Source: Pinirhizobacter sp036499745 (GTDB lineage Bacteria; Pseudomonadota; Gammaproteobacteria; Xanthomonadales; Rhodanobacteraceae). From it: a stretch of 64,000 nucleotides of DNA. The position numbers and the translations under genes are program-made. Position 1 is the stretch's first letter, and each line of letters opens with the position of its first letter. The notes below the pieces were generated by a model. The model had not been told where the DNA came from. It was given only the letters and a program-made list of their open reading frames with translations, and made no database searches. This document shows, piece by piece, positions 16,983-26,078 of the stretch. The stretch spans positions 92,110 to 156,109 of the forward strand of contig NZ_DASYDG010000026.1 of assembly GCF_036499745.1 (NCBI RefSeq), given 5' to 3'.

Positions 16983-19502
16983 ATGCAGCCACTTGATCTT
17001 TCCACGCGCGAAAGCGCGGCCGACCCCATCGTCGCCGCCAACGCCACCTCCACCACCGACCGACCGCTCGCGGCTCCATACCGAAGCCCGGCGCCGTCCG
17101 GGGCCACGCCGCCTGATTTCAACCTGACGCCTCCCCACAGCCCTGGCCAGATGCGCGTGACCAAGCGCAATGGCGGCACCGAAAGCGTGGACGTGAACAA
17201 GATCGTGCGCGCGGTCACCCGCAGCGCCGAAGGCCTGTTCGGCGTGGATCCGATGCGCGTGGCGCTGAAGACCATTGGCGGCCTGTATGACGGCGCCACC
17301 ACGCAGGAGCTCGACCAGCTTTCCATCCGTACGTCCGCCGCGCTCACCGCCGAAGAGCCCGAGTACGGCCAGCTCGCTGCGCGCCTGTTGTCGGCCTTCA
17401 TCGACAAGGAGGTGTCGGGCCAGGAAATCCAGAGCTTTTCGCAGTCGATCGGGCGCGGCGCGGAACTGGGGATATTGAACGAGCGGCTGCGCAGTTTCGT
17501 GGCCACCAATGCGCGCAAGCTCAACGACGCCATCGATGCCCCGGCATCGCGCCGTTTTGAATACTTCGGCCTGCGCACCGTGTACGACAGGTATCTGCTG
17601 CGCCATCCGCAGAAGCGCCTGGTGATCGAAACTCCGCAGTACTTCTTCATGCGCATCGCCTGCGCGCTTGGCGGCAATGACATCACAGAGACGCTGGAAC
17701 TCTATCGCATGCTCTCGGCGCTGGAATACCTGGCAAGTTCGCCCACGCTTTTCAACGCCGGCACCTCGCACGAACAGCTTTCCTCATGCTTCCTGCTCGA
17801 TTCGCCGCAGGATGCGCTCGAATCGATCTACCAGAAGTACGGCGATGTAGCCCAGCTGTCGAAGTTTGCCGGCGGCATCGGCCTTTCGTATTCGCGCATC
17901 CGTTCGCGCGGCTCGCTGATCCGCGGCACCAATGGCCATTCCAATGGACTGGTGCCCTGGCTGAAAACGCTCGATGCTTCGGTGGCCGCGGTAAACCAGG
18001 GCGGCAAGCGCAAGGGCGCGGCCTGCGTTTATCTTGAACCCTGGCACGCGGACATCGAGGAATTCCTGGAGCTGCGCGAGAACACCGGCGACGATGCGCG
18101 CCGCACGCACAACCTCAACCTCGCCAACTGGGTGCCGGACCTCTTCATGCGCCGGGTGGAAGCCGATGCCGACTGGTCTCTCTTCGATCCGAAGATCGTC
18201 CCCCACTTCGTCGACACCTGGGGCCCGGCGTTCGACGAGGCCTATGCCAACGCCGAGCGCGACGGCCTGGCCGCGAAAACAGTCAAGGCGCGTGAGCTCT
18301 ACGCGCGCATGCTTCGTTCGCTGGCACAAACCGGCAATGGCTGGATGACATTCAAGGACCGCTCCAACGCCACCAGCAACCAGACGGCCAGGCCGGAGAA
18401 CGTGATCCACCTGTCCAACCTGTGCACGGAAATCCTGGAAGTGACCTCCCAGGACGAAACCGCCGTATGCAACCTGGGCTCGATCAACCTGTCCCGCCAT
18501 GTGGCGGATGGTGCCTTCGACTACGGCAAGCTTGCTTCCACCGTGCGCAACGCCGTGCGCCAGCTCGACCGCGTGATTGACCTCAACTTCTACCCGATCG
18601 CCACCGCCAAAACGGCCAACGTAAAGTGGCGTCCGGTGGGCCTGGGCGTGATGGGCTTGCAGGACGTGTTCTTCAAGCTGCGCCTGCCGTTCGATTCGGA
18701 AGAGGCGAAGAAGCTTTCGACCCGCATTGCCGAGGAGATCTACTTCCATGCTCTGGTGACCTCCAACGAACTGGCCGAGCAGCATGGCGCCCATCCGGGT
18801 TTTGCCGAGTCGCGCGCGGCCAACGGTGATCTGCAGTTCGACTACTGGCCGCAAGCCACGCCGTCGGACGTCGACGGACGTTGGGCGGAACTGCGACAGG
18901 CCATCAAGGCGCATGGCCTGCGCAATTCCTTGCTGATCGCCATTGCTCCCACCGCCACCATCGCTTCCATCGCCGGCTGCTACGAGTGCATCGAGCCGCA
19001 GGTATCAAACCTCTTCAAGCGCGAGACGCTCTCGGGCGACTTCCTGGTGGTGAACCGCTATCTGTGCGAGGAATTGAAGACGCTGGGCCTGTGGACGGCG
19101 GACATCCGAGACGCGATCAAGCTGGCCGAGGGCTCGGTGCAGGATATCGTCGCCATTCCCGCCGAGCTTCGCGCTGTGTATCGCACCACCTGGGAATTGC
19201 CGCAAAAGGCGTTGATCGACCTTGCCGCCGCGCGTGGTGCCTACATCGACCAGAGCCAGTCGCTGAACCTGTTCATGGAGAACCCGAACATCGGCCAGTT
19301 GTCGTCGATGTACATGTACGCGTGGAAATCGGGGATCAAGACCACCTACTACCTTCGGTCGAGGCCGGCCACGCGCATTGCCAAGACCACGGTCACGGCC
19401 TCCCGCGCCGCGGCACCTGTCACGTCGCCATCGCAGGATGAAGCGACCGCCGCGGTGTTCTGCTCGCTGGAGAATCCGGAGTACTGCGAGGCCTGCCAGT
19501 AA
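16983..19502 (+). CDS. nrdA: Class Ia ribonucleoside-diphosphate reductase, alpha subunit
   Basis: An 839-residue large subunit. An ATP-cone lies at about residues 55-145 (TKRNGGTESVDVNKIVRAV). Active-site residues include the Cys of SSCFLLD (C269), the NLCTEI segment with the thiyl-radical Cys, and the partner Cys in AVCNLGSINL. The tail ends CEACQ, the redox-active cysteine pair that re-reduces the active site. The ATG at 16983 follows the long riboswitch leader; the open frame upstream runs through the riboswitch and is not coding. It reduces ribonucleotides with NrdB. Regulated by NrdR-like boxes and a cobalamin riboswitch. Confidence 0.97.
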   Translation: MQPLDLSTRESAADPIVAANATSTTDRPLAAPYRSPAPSGATPPDFNLTPPHSPGQMRVTKRNGGTESVDVNKIVRAVTRSAEGLFGVDPMRVALKTIGGLYDGATTQELDQLSIRTSAALTAEEPEYGQLAARLLSAFIDKEVSGQEIQSFSQSIGRGAELGILNERLRSFVATNARKLNDAIDAPASRRFEYFGLRTVYDRYLLRHPQKRLVIETPQYFFMRIACALGGNDITETLELYRMLSALEYLASSPTLFNAGTSHEQLSSCFLLDSPQDALESIYQKYGDVAQLSKFAGGIGLSYSRIRSRGSLIRGTNGHSNGLVPWLKTLDASVAAVNQGGKRKGAACVYLEPWHADIEEFLELRENTGDDARRTHNLNLANWVPDLFMRRVEADADWSLFDPKIVPHFVDTWGPAFDEAYANAERDGLAAKTVKARELYARMLRSLAQTGNGWMTFKDRSNATSNQTARPENVIHLSNLCTEILEVTSQDETAVCNLGSINLSRHVADGAFDYGKLASTVRNAVRQLDRVIDLNFYPIATAKTANVKWRPVGLGVMGLQDVFFKLRLPFDSEEAKKLSTRIAEEIYFHALVTSNELAEQHGAHPGFAESRAANGDLQFDYWPQATPSDVDGRWAELRQAIKAHGLRNSLLIAIAPTATIASIAGCYECIEPQVSNLFKRETLSGDFLVVNRYLCEELKTLGLWTADIRDAIKLAEGSVQDIVAIPAELRAVYRTTWELPQKALIDLAAARGAYIDQSQSLNLFMENPNIGQLSSMYMYAWKSGIKTTYYLRSRPATRIAKTTVTASRAAAPVTSPSQDEATAAVFCSLENPEYCEACQ

Positions 19503-19505
19503 CCG

Positions 19506-19733
19506 ATGGAGCATTACCGCGACCTCGATGGCAACTCTGGTGTCGCCGCCTACCGTATCGGCGACGCCTTCATCGAGGTGCGATTCCTTGATGGCGGTAC
19601 CTACCTTTACAACCACTCAGCGCCCGGCGCCCGCGACGTCGCCGCCATGCAAAAGCATGCCCGCGCCGGCCGTGGGCTTGCGACCTACATCAACCAACAT
19701 GTGCGCGATCGCTACGCCGCACGCCTCGATTGA
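19506..19733 (+). CDS. Small KTSC-like protein encoded between nrdA and nrdB
   Basis: A 75-residue protein four bases after the nrdA stop. It contains an IEVRFLDGGTYLYNHSAPGA segment like the KTSC domain (YxYxxVPxxV-type fold found alone or near lysyl-tRNA synthetase-like proteins), then a helical GRGLATYINQHVRDRY end. Tight spacing on both sides makes it part of the nrd operon. Function is unknown; a role linked to ribonucleotide reductase is inferred from position only. Confidence 0.7.
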   Translation: MEHYRDLDGNSGVAAYRIGDAFIEVRFLDGGTYLYNHSAPGARDVAAMQKHARAGRGLATYINQHVRDRYAARLD

Positions 19734-19744
19734 CCAGGAAAACC

Positions 19745-20773
19745 ATGTCCAGCCAACCCGTGTCCCGTGATTCCCGCCTGCTCGATCCTGGCTTCGAACT
19801 CACGCTTCGCCCGATGAAGTACCCGCAGTTCTACGAGATGTACCGCGCAGCCATTCGCAATACCTGGACGGTGGAGGAAGTGGACTTTTCGCTTGACACC
19901 ACCGACCTGAACAAGAAGATGTCCGATGCCGACCGGCACCTGATCCACCGACTGGTGGCGTTCTTCGCCACCGGCGATACCATCGTGTCGAACAACCTGG
20001 TGCTGAACCTGTACCAGCACGTGAACTCTCCCGAAGCGCGGATGTTCCTCTCGCGCCAGCTGTACGAGGAAGCGCTGCACGTACAGTTCTACCTCACCTT
20101 GCTTGACACCTATATTCCCGACCAGAACGAGCGTGCACGCGCGTTCTCAGCGATCCAGACCATTCCCTCGATCCGCCACAAGGCCGAGTTCTGCTTCAAG
20201 TGGATCGACTCCATCCAGGATGTCCATCGCCTGGAAACGCGCGAGCAGCGGCGCCAGTTCCTGCTGAACCTGATCTGCTTCGCCGCCTGCATCGAAGGCC
20301 TGTTCTTCTTCGCCGCCTTCGCTTACGTGTACTACCTCCGCTCGCGCGGCCTTCTGCACGGCCTGGCATCGGGCACCAATTGGGTGTTCCGCGATGAATC
20401 CGGCCACATGGCGTTCGCCTTCGAAGTAGTGCGCCAGGTCCGTGAAGAAGAACCCGACCTCTTCGACGAAGAGATGCGCCTGCAAGTGGAAGCCATGCTG
20501 GAAGATGCCATTTCCTGCGAGACGCAATTCGCCCAGGATGTACTGTCCGGCGGCGTGGCGGGACTCTCGGTGGCCGACATGCGCCAGTACCTGGAGTACT
20601 GCGCCGACCAGCGCCTTGTGCAGCTGGACATGCCGAAGAAATATGGTTCGCGCAATCCGTTCGACTTCATGGACCTGCAGGACGTCCAGGAACTCACCAA
20701 CTTCTTCGAGCGCCGTGTGTCGTCCTACCAGGTGGGTGTGCAGGGTGAAGTGACCTTCGACGCCTCGTTCTGA
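19745..20773 (+). CDS. nrdB: Class Ia ribonucleoside-diphosphate reductase, beta subunit
   Basis: A 342-residue diiron protein. The metal-ligand and radical motif EEALHVQFY is present: Glu and His iron ligands, with the Tyr four residues after the His corresponding to the E. coli Y122 radical site, so this is a tyrosyl-radical class Ia enzyme rather than a class Ic one. The second ligand pair lies in FRDESGHMAFAFE. The ATG at 19745 follows AGGAAAACC. It generates the radical passed to NrdA. It is convergent with the efflux operon, only 5 bp apart. Confidence 0.96.
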   Translation: MSSQPVSRDSRLLDPGFELTLRPMKYPQFYEMYRAAIRNTWTVEEVDFSLDTTDLNKKMSDADRHLIHRLVAFFATGDTIVSNNLVLNLYQHVNSPEARMFLSRQLYEEALHVQFYLTLLDTYIPDQNERARAFSAIQTIPSIRHKAEFCFKWIDSIQDVHRLETREQRRQFLLNLICFAACIEGLFFFAAFAYVYYLRSRGLLHGLASGTNWVFRDESGHMAFAFEVVRQVREEEPDLFDEEMRLQVEAMLEDAISCETQFAQDVLSGGVAGLSVADMRQYLEYCADQRLVQLDMPKKYGSRNPFDFMDLQDVQELTNFFERRVSSYQVGVQGEVTFDASF

Positions 20774-20778
20774 CCGGC

Positions 20779-22320
20779 CTAGTGCCCGCCGCCACCGCCT
20801 GAGGTGAAGGGCGGCCTGGCGAACCAGATCAGCACGAAAGCCACGCCGAACATCCAGGCGAAGATGTAGAACACGTCATTCACTGCCAGCGTCGCCGCCT
20901 GCATGTCAACGATGCGATTGAGCGCGGCGTGGCCAGTGGGCCCGGTGGCGCCCGTCATCTGTACCCGGTCGAGGAATTCCGTGGTGGCGCGCCCACTATC
21001 GGTGTGCTCGCTCAGGATCGCGTGGTGATAGGTTGTTCGATGCGAGTACATGGTGGTGCTCACTGCCGTGGCCACGCTGCCTGAAAGCGTACGGAAGAAG
21101 TTCGACAGGCCCGATGCGCTTGCCACTTCCGAATCCGGGATGCCGGACAGGATGATCTGGTTCACCGGCACGAAGAACAGTGCAATGCCCGCGCCCATCA
21201 GGAAGCGCGGCAACGCGAGGTGGAAATATGATGCATCGGTATTGAGCCGCGACATCCAGAACGAACACGCGGCGAAGACGGCGAAACCCACGCAATTGAG
21301 CGCGCGCAGATCGAATTTGTTCTGGAATGCACCCACGAGTGGCGACATGAATATCGCCAGTATGCCGATGGGTGCCACCACGAAGCCTGCCCAGGTGGCG
21401 TTGTAGCCCATCACCTCCTGCACCCATTGGGGCATCACCACGGTACCGCCGAAGAAGGCGAACATGCCCACGGACAGGCAGGTAACGCCAACCAGGAAAT
21501 TCCGATGCGTGAGCAGCTTCAGGTTCACCACCGGGTGATCGCTCATCAGCTCCCACGCCACCAGGAAGGTAAGGCAGATCGCAGAAACGACGGCAAGCAT
21601 GGTGATCAGCTTGGATGTGAACCAGTCATCGTCGTTGCCGTTGTCCAGCATGAACTGCAGGCAGCCGACACCCACCGCCAGCAAGAACAGGCCGATCACG
21701 TCGATCGGCACCTTCACCCGCTTGCTCTCCCTCTTGGACAGAAGCGTGACCGTTACCAGCACCGCGAACACGCCAACGGGAACGTTGATGAAGAATATCC
21801 ACGACCAGTGATAGTTGTCGGTGATCCAGCCACCCAGGATCGGGCCGAACACCGGCGCTACCACCACCGTCATCGCCCATAGCGCCAGTGCGATCGGCCT
21901 TCGCGCCACAGGGTAATTGTTCAATAGCAGTGTCTGTGACAACGGAACCATCGGCCCGGACACCGCGCCCTGAAGAAGGCGGAACACGATCAGCATCGGC
22001 ATGCTGGTGGAAAAGCCGCACAGCATCGAGAAAATGACGAAAAGCGAGACGGAGAACGTGAAGGTCTTGACCTCCCCGTAGCGCCTGGCGATGAAGCCGG
22101 TCAGCGGCTGCATCACCGCACTGGCCATCGAATATGCACTGATCGCCATGGTGCCTTCGGTGGCACTCACACCTACATTGCCGGCAATGGTGCGCACCGA
22201 CACGTTGACGATGGAGATATCCAGAACCTCCATGAACGTGGCCAGCGCCACGCCGCCGGTAAGCAGCACCAGCGCACCGCCCGTCAGCGGCGGTAGCGCG
22301 GGTTTCGAGCCGTCGGCCAC
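20779..22320 (-). CDS. emrB: DHA2-family MFS multidrug exporter (EmrB-like)
   Basis: A 513-residue, 14-segment MFS transporter of the DHA2 group. Motif A-like sequence occurs after TM2 (GFIARRYGEVKTF), motif C-like in TM5 (APVFGPILGGWI), and the N-terminus carries the ATFMEVLDISIVNV segment typical of EmrB. It pumps hydrophobic toxins in complex with EmrA and an outer-membrane channel. It is the last gene of a three-gene minus-strand operon after the OM channel and EmrA, separated from emrA by 3 bp. Confidence 0.92.
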   Translation of the reverse strand: MADGSKPALPPLTGGALVLLTGGVALATFMEVLDISIVNVSVRTIAGNVGVSATEGTMAISAYSMASAVMQPLTGFIARRYGEVKTFTFSVSLFVIFSMLCGFSTSMPMLIVFRLLQGAVSGPMVPLSQTLLLNNYPVARRPIALALWAMTVVVAPVFGPILGGWITDNYHWSWIFFINVPVGVFAVLVTVTLLSKRESKRVKVPIDVIGLFLLAVGVGCLQFMLDNGNDDDWFTSKLITMLAVVSAICLTFLVAWELMSDHPVVNLKLLTHRNFLVGVTCLSVGMFAFFGGTVVMPQWVQEVMGYNATWAGFVVAPIGILAIFMSPLVGAFQNKFDLRALNCVGFAVFAACSFWMSRLNTDASYFHLALPRFLMGAGIALFFVPVNQIILSGIPDSEVASASGLSNFFRTLSGSVATAVSTTMYSHRTTYHHAILSEHTDSGRATTEFLDRVQMTGATGPTGHAALNRIVDMQAATLAVNDVFYIFAWMFGVAFVLIWFARPPFTSGGGGGH

Positions 22321-22323
22321 GCC

Positions 22324-23802
22324 TTAGTGCCCGGTGGTTCGGACATCGGGGGTGTCGTCCCGACCCCGCGTCTTCGTGCTTGTTATCGGTTGTGTCGACA
22401 CGGTGTTGTCACGAATGATTTCCTCCGCCCTTTCGTCGGCCCGGGTCATCTCCTGCGCATACACCTCGGTGGTAGCCAACGGTTTGCTGCGCGGCGATTC
22501 GGCCAGCACCTTGCCATCCCGGTCGTGGGTATCGACCTTGATGTAAGTGGACAGTCCGATCCGCAGGGGAAAGCGCTTCAACGAATCCTCGTCGATGGCA
22601 ATGCGCACGGGGAGGCGTTGCACGACCTTGATCCAGTTGCCCGTGGCGTTCTCGGCCGGAAGCAACGAGAAGGCACTACCGGTGCCTGCGGTCAGGCCTA
22701 CAACGTGACCGTGGTACTTCACCTTCGAATACATGTCGGTGGTAATTTCCACCGGCTGGCCGATGCGGATGTTCTGCAGCTGCGTTTCCTTGAAATTCGC
22801 ATCCACCCACAGATCAAGCAGCGGCACCACGGTAATCAGGTCCTGCCCTGGCTGCACGCGCTGGCCCACCTGCACCTGGCGGCGTGCTGCATAGCCATCG
22901 ATCGGCGAGACGATCGCGTTACGGCTGGAGTTGACCCATGCATTGCGGAACTGCGCACGCGCACGCACCACGGCCGGGAAATTGTGCACGTCGGTGCCGT
23001 CCACCTGCGCGTGCGCGGCCCGGGCCTGAGCCTGGGCCTGCTTCAGCGAGGCCATCGCACCCTGCATCTGCCGACGCTCGCTGTCGACTTCTTCCTGGGA
23101 GACGGCACGGGTACCCAGCAGCGGATGGCGCCTTTCGTAGTTGTCCTTTGCCACGCGGTATTGCGCTTCAGCCTGGACGATGGCGGCGTCGGCCTGCGCG
23201 GCCTGGGCGTTGCCCTGCTGGGCCTGGCGCACGGCCTGGGCCAGTTCCCCTTCGGCATTCATCAGGCTGACCGAAGCATCTACAGGATCCAGCCGAAGCA
23301 ATACCTGACCGGCATGCACGCGTTCGGTTTCCTCCACGGCCACTTCGGTGACCGTGCCCGCTACGCGCGGGGAGATCGTCACCATGTCGCCCTTGACGTA
23401 GGCGTCGTCGGTGGTTTCGCGCTGGCTCAGTACCAGTACGTCATATAGCAACCAGGCAAGTCCTGCCAGCACGAACACCAGCGCGATGATGCCCATGACG
23501 ATGAAGCGTTTGCGCTTCTGCTTGCGTTCCTCTTCCGGGGATTTTTTCTTTTCGTCGTCCTGCGTTTCCTTCTTGTCCTTGCCCGGGCCATCCTTCCCGT
23601 TGTCCTTCCCCTCACCTTTCTCGCCGCCTTCATCCTTGCCCTCATCGCCGTCGTTGCCTTTATCGGCGTCATCGCTATCCTGCGCGGCGCGTGCATCTTC
23701 GTCGGGCGGCGCATCGCCATACTTATGCAGGTATTTGTAGCGATACTTGTACAAGGGAAGGTCGCCCTCTTCGTGGCCGGGCTCGTCGTTCTCGGAGGTC
23801 AT
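22324..23802 (-). CDS. emrA: EmrA-like membrane fusion protein with a long charged N-terminus
   Basis: A 492-residue HlyD/EmrA adaptor. A single membrane anchor (FIVMGIIALVFVLAGLAWLL) lies at about residues 100-120, then a biotinyl-lipoyl domain (VSPRVAGTVTEVAVEETERV type), an alpha-hairpin coiled coil and a beta-barrel. The first 100 residues are unusual: a YKYRYKYLHKY basic patch followed by a very acidic/Lys-rich low-complexity stretch, far longer than the short cytoplasmic tail of standard EmrA. It overlaps the channel gene by 4 bp. Confidence 0.92.
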   Translation of the reverse strand: MTSENDEPGHEEGDLPLYKYRYKYLHKYGDAPPDEDARAAQDSDDADKGNDGDEGKDEGGEKGEGKDNGKDGPGKDKKETQDDEKKKSPEEERKQKRKRFIVMGIIALVFVLAGLAWLLYDVLVLSQRETTDDAYVKGDMVTISPRVAGTVTEVAVEETERVHAGQVLLRLDPVDASVSLMNAEGELAQAVRQAQQGNAQAAQADAAIVQAEAQYRVAKDNYERRHPLLGTRAVSQEEVDSERRQMQGAMASLKQAQAQARAAHAQVDGTDVHNFPAVVRARAQFRNAWVNSSRNAIVSPIDGYAARRQVQVGQRVQPGQDLITVVPLLDLWVDANFKETQLQNIRIGQPVEITTDMYSKVKYHGHVVGLTAGTGSAFSLLPAENATGNWIKVVQRLPVRIAIDEDSLKRFPLRIGLSTYIKVDTHDRDGKVLAESPRSKPLATTEVYAQEMTRADERAEEIIRDNTVSTQPITSTKTRGRDDTPDVRTTGH

Positions 23803-25322
23803 TGCGTCTCATCCTTCGCCGTGGCGGCCGGCAGCGCGGGCAGATGGTCGGTGTGGTAGCCGCCGCCCAGCGCGTTGATCAGGGTCAGGTTGGTGGAGAG
23901 CAACTGGGCTGCCAATTGCAGCTGTGAATCCTTTTGTTCGATCACTTGCAACTGCGTGGTGATGTACTGGCGGTCGTCGATAATGCCGCGGTTGCGGCGC
24001 TCGCCGGTGCGGCGGTCCTGCGACACGTTGGCCTGCAGGGACAACGCCTGCTGGGTCTGTTCCGCACCCAGTTGCTGCATGGTCAGGATCTGCCGCGAGA
24101 CATCCTGCGCGGCCTGCACTACGGCGGCGTTGTAGGCGGCCACGGCGGTATCGAGCGCGGCCTGGCTGGATTCCACAGCAGCCTTCAGCCGCCCGCCGGA
24201 ATAAATCGGCAACTGGATGGATGGCCCGACATTGCCCAGGGCAAGGTCCGTGCGCGTGCCTGAGCCCAGGTCAGGCCACGTGCGCAGGAAGGCGCCAAGC
24301 GCCATCAAGCTCACATCCGGGTAATAGGCCTTGCGCGCCGAATCGATGCTGCGAGAGGCAGCCTCGATCTGCCAGCGTGCCGCTACGATGTCCGGACGAC
24401 GGGCAATCAGTTCAAGCCGCGCATCCGGTGGCAGCGTGGTATCGGCCACCGGCAAGGGGCGGGCATCGAGCTTGCCCAGTTCCTGTGGCGAGACACCGAC
24501 GATGGCCGCCAGCTGGGCAAGATCCAGCGCAGCGCCCCCTTCGAGCGCCGCCAATTGCTGGCGCTGGCTGGCCAACTGTGCGTCCGCCTGGTCCATTGTC
24601 GTCGGATCATCCAGGCCATGGTCGACACGCAATTTCACCAACCCGCGAAAGTCCTCCGCCTGATGTTCTGCCTCGTGCGCCAGCGCCAGCCGCGCGTTGA
24701 TGGCCTGCCAATTGAAGTAGGTCATCGCCACGTTGAGCTGCAGTGACGACGAGGCCGTCGCACGTTCGGCTTCCGCGGCACGTGCCTGGCCCACCGCCGC
24801 GGCCACGGCATCCTTCTGCTTGCCCCACAGGTCGAGATCCCAGGTGAACAAGGCGCCGGCGATGACGTTGTTGCTCCAGCTCCTGCCGGGGTCGAGCTGG
24901 AATCCCTGGGTGCTGCCGGTGGCACCCGGCGCCTGGCCGTGCAGTTTTATGTCGCTGAAGCCATGACTGCCATCGAGCAAGCCACGTACCTGTGGGCTCA
25001 GGTTGGCCTTCTGCGTATCCACCGCGCGCAGCGCCGTGCGGTAGCGCGCGTCGGCCTGCTCGAGGTTGGGGGAATCCTTGGTGGCAAGGTCGATCAGCCG
25101 ATCGAGCTGCGGATCGTCGTAGCGCTTCCACCACTCAGGGGAGGGCCATCCAGCGATTCCCGTGGGCGTGCCGGCCAGCGGTACTTCATCGCGGGGCGTA
25201 TAGGCTGGTGGCCGCACCGGCGGTGCGCAGGCGGCGAGCGCCGGCACCAGGGCAGCAAATAGGCACCGGGCCATACGCGGGCGCCAGGGCCCGCGGCCCA
25301 GCCGCGCAAGGGTACTCACCAT
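23799..25322 (-). CDS. NodT-family outer-membrane efflux lipoprotein
   Basis: A 507-residue TolC-like channel subunit. A signal peptide ending in the lipobox LVPALAAC predicts lipid anchoring, and two outer-membrane-efflux repeats follow (LDRLIDLATKDSPNLEQADA; later ARRPDIVAARWQIEAASRSI). It completes the tripartite pump with the downstream EmrA and EmrB homologues, being first in the operon. The start was set at 25322, just before the signal peptide. Confidence 0.9.
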   Translation of the reverse strand: MVSTLARLGRGPWRPRMARCLFAALVPALAACAPPVRPPAYTPRDEVPLAGTPTGIAGWPSPEWWKRYDDPQLDRLIDLATKDSPNLEQADARYRTALRAVDTQKANLSPQVRGLLDGSHGFSDIKLHGQAPGATGSTQGFQLDPGRSWSNNVIAGALFTWDLDLWGKQKDAVAAAVGQARAAEAERATASSSLQLNVAMTYFNWQAINARLALAHEAEHQAEDFRGLVKLRVDHGLDDPTTMDQADAQLASQRQQLAALEGGAALDLAQLAAIVGVSPQELGKLDARPLPVADTTLPPDARLELIARRPDIVAARWQIEAASRSIDSARKAYYPDVSLMALGAFLRTWPDLGSGTRTDLALGNVGPSIQLPIYSGGRLKAAVESSQAALDTAVAAYNAAVVQAAQDVSRQILTMQQLGAEQTQQALSLQANVSQDRRTGERRNRGIIDDRQYITTQLQVIEQKDSQLQLAAQLLSTNLTLINALGGGYHTDHLPALPAATAKDETQ

Positions 25323-25431
25323 CTGGAAAATTCCCGGGCCGGTGAAGAACAGTGGGCGACGTGGGGAACTTTCCGTCACCAACGACCGGGGAATTTGCAG
25401 TGAGCTGCGTGGTCATCCCGTGAGGATGGAC

Positions 25432-25959
25432 TTACCAGATGAGGTCGTCGGGCACCTTGAACTGGCTGTAGAACGCGTCTTCCGTGCCGTCGCTGGTGCC
25501 AGCCTGCGCATGATCGACAACGATCAGCGAAGCATCGCGTTCACGAATTTTTTCCCCGGCGCCACGGGGCAGTACTTCGTAACCGTCGCCATGACGCACG
25601 ACTACCAGCTCACCGGCAGCCAACTGGGCGCGCATGGGTTCGTCAACCAGGAAACTGGCGATGGCGTTGCCGTCGGTGAAGCGATAGCTGATCTCGCCCT
25701 TTCGCGACAGGCGGTGTTCGGCAACGATCTGCTTCACCTGCGCCTGGCGTTCGGCCGCGCGCTGCTTCTCGTTACGGTCTGCGGCAATGGCTCGGTCACG
25801 CTCGGCTTTCTCGCGCTGGGCGTCCGTAGTCTGCGTGACCACTGGTGCGGGAGCCGCCTTGCCATGGCGTTGCTTGTTCTGCTCGCGGACGACCTCGGCC
25901 ACCTTGGCCTTTTTTACCAGGCCGGCCTTGAGCAGTTGTTCCTGCAATGGATTGCGCAT
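25432..25959 (-). CDS. DUF2058 family protein
   Basis: A 175-residue soluble, basic protein beginning MRNPLQEQLLKAGLVKKAK, the conserved opening of the DUF2058 (YaiL-like) family, followed by a charged coiled-coil stretch and a C-terminal domain with FLVDEPMRAQLAAGELVVVR. Function is uncharacterised. It lies 109 bp upstream of the efflux operon on the same strand and is divergent from the aldo/keto reductase gene. Confidence 0.87.
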   Translation of the reverse strand: MRNPLQEQLLKAGLVKKAKVAEVVREQNKQRHGKAAPAPVVTQTTDAQREKAERDRAIAADRNEKQRAAERQAQVKQIVAEHRLSRKGEISYRFTDGNAIASFLVDEPMRAQLAAGELVVVRHGDGYEVLPRGAGEKIRERDASLIVVDHAQAGTSDGTEDAFYSQFKVPDDLIW

Positions 25960-26078
25960 GATCTTGCTGAGAATCGGTGAATACGGCCCGACATTCTAAC
26001 GCCATGGTGACCGACACCATTTTGTATACATGACAGGTAATAGCATGGGGATCCCCTCCCCTCGCATTGGAGCATTCG

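Noticed and set aside
22327..23448. 373-codon plus-strand open frame
   Set aside because: Antisense shadow of emrA; His/Gly-rich low-information sequence with no recognisable domain.
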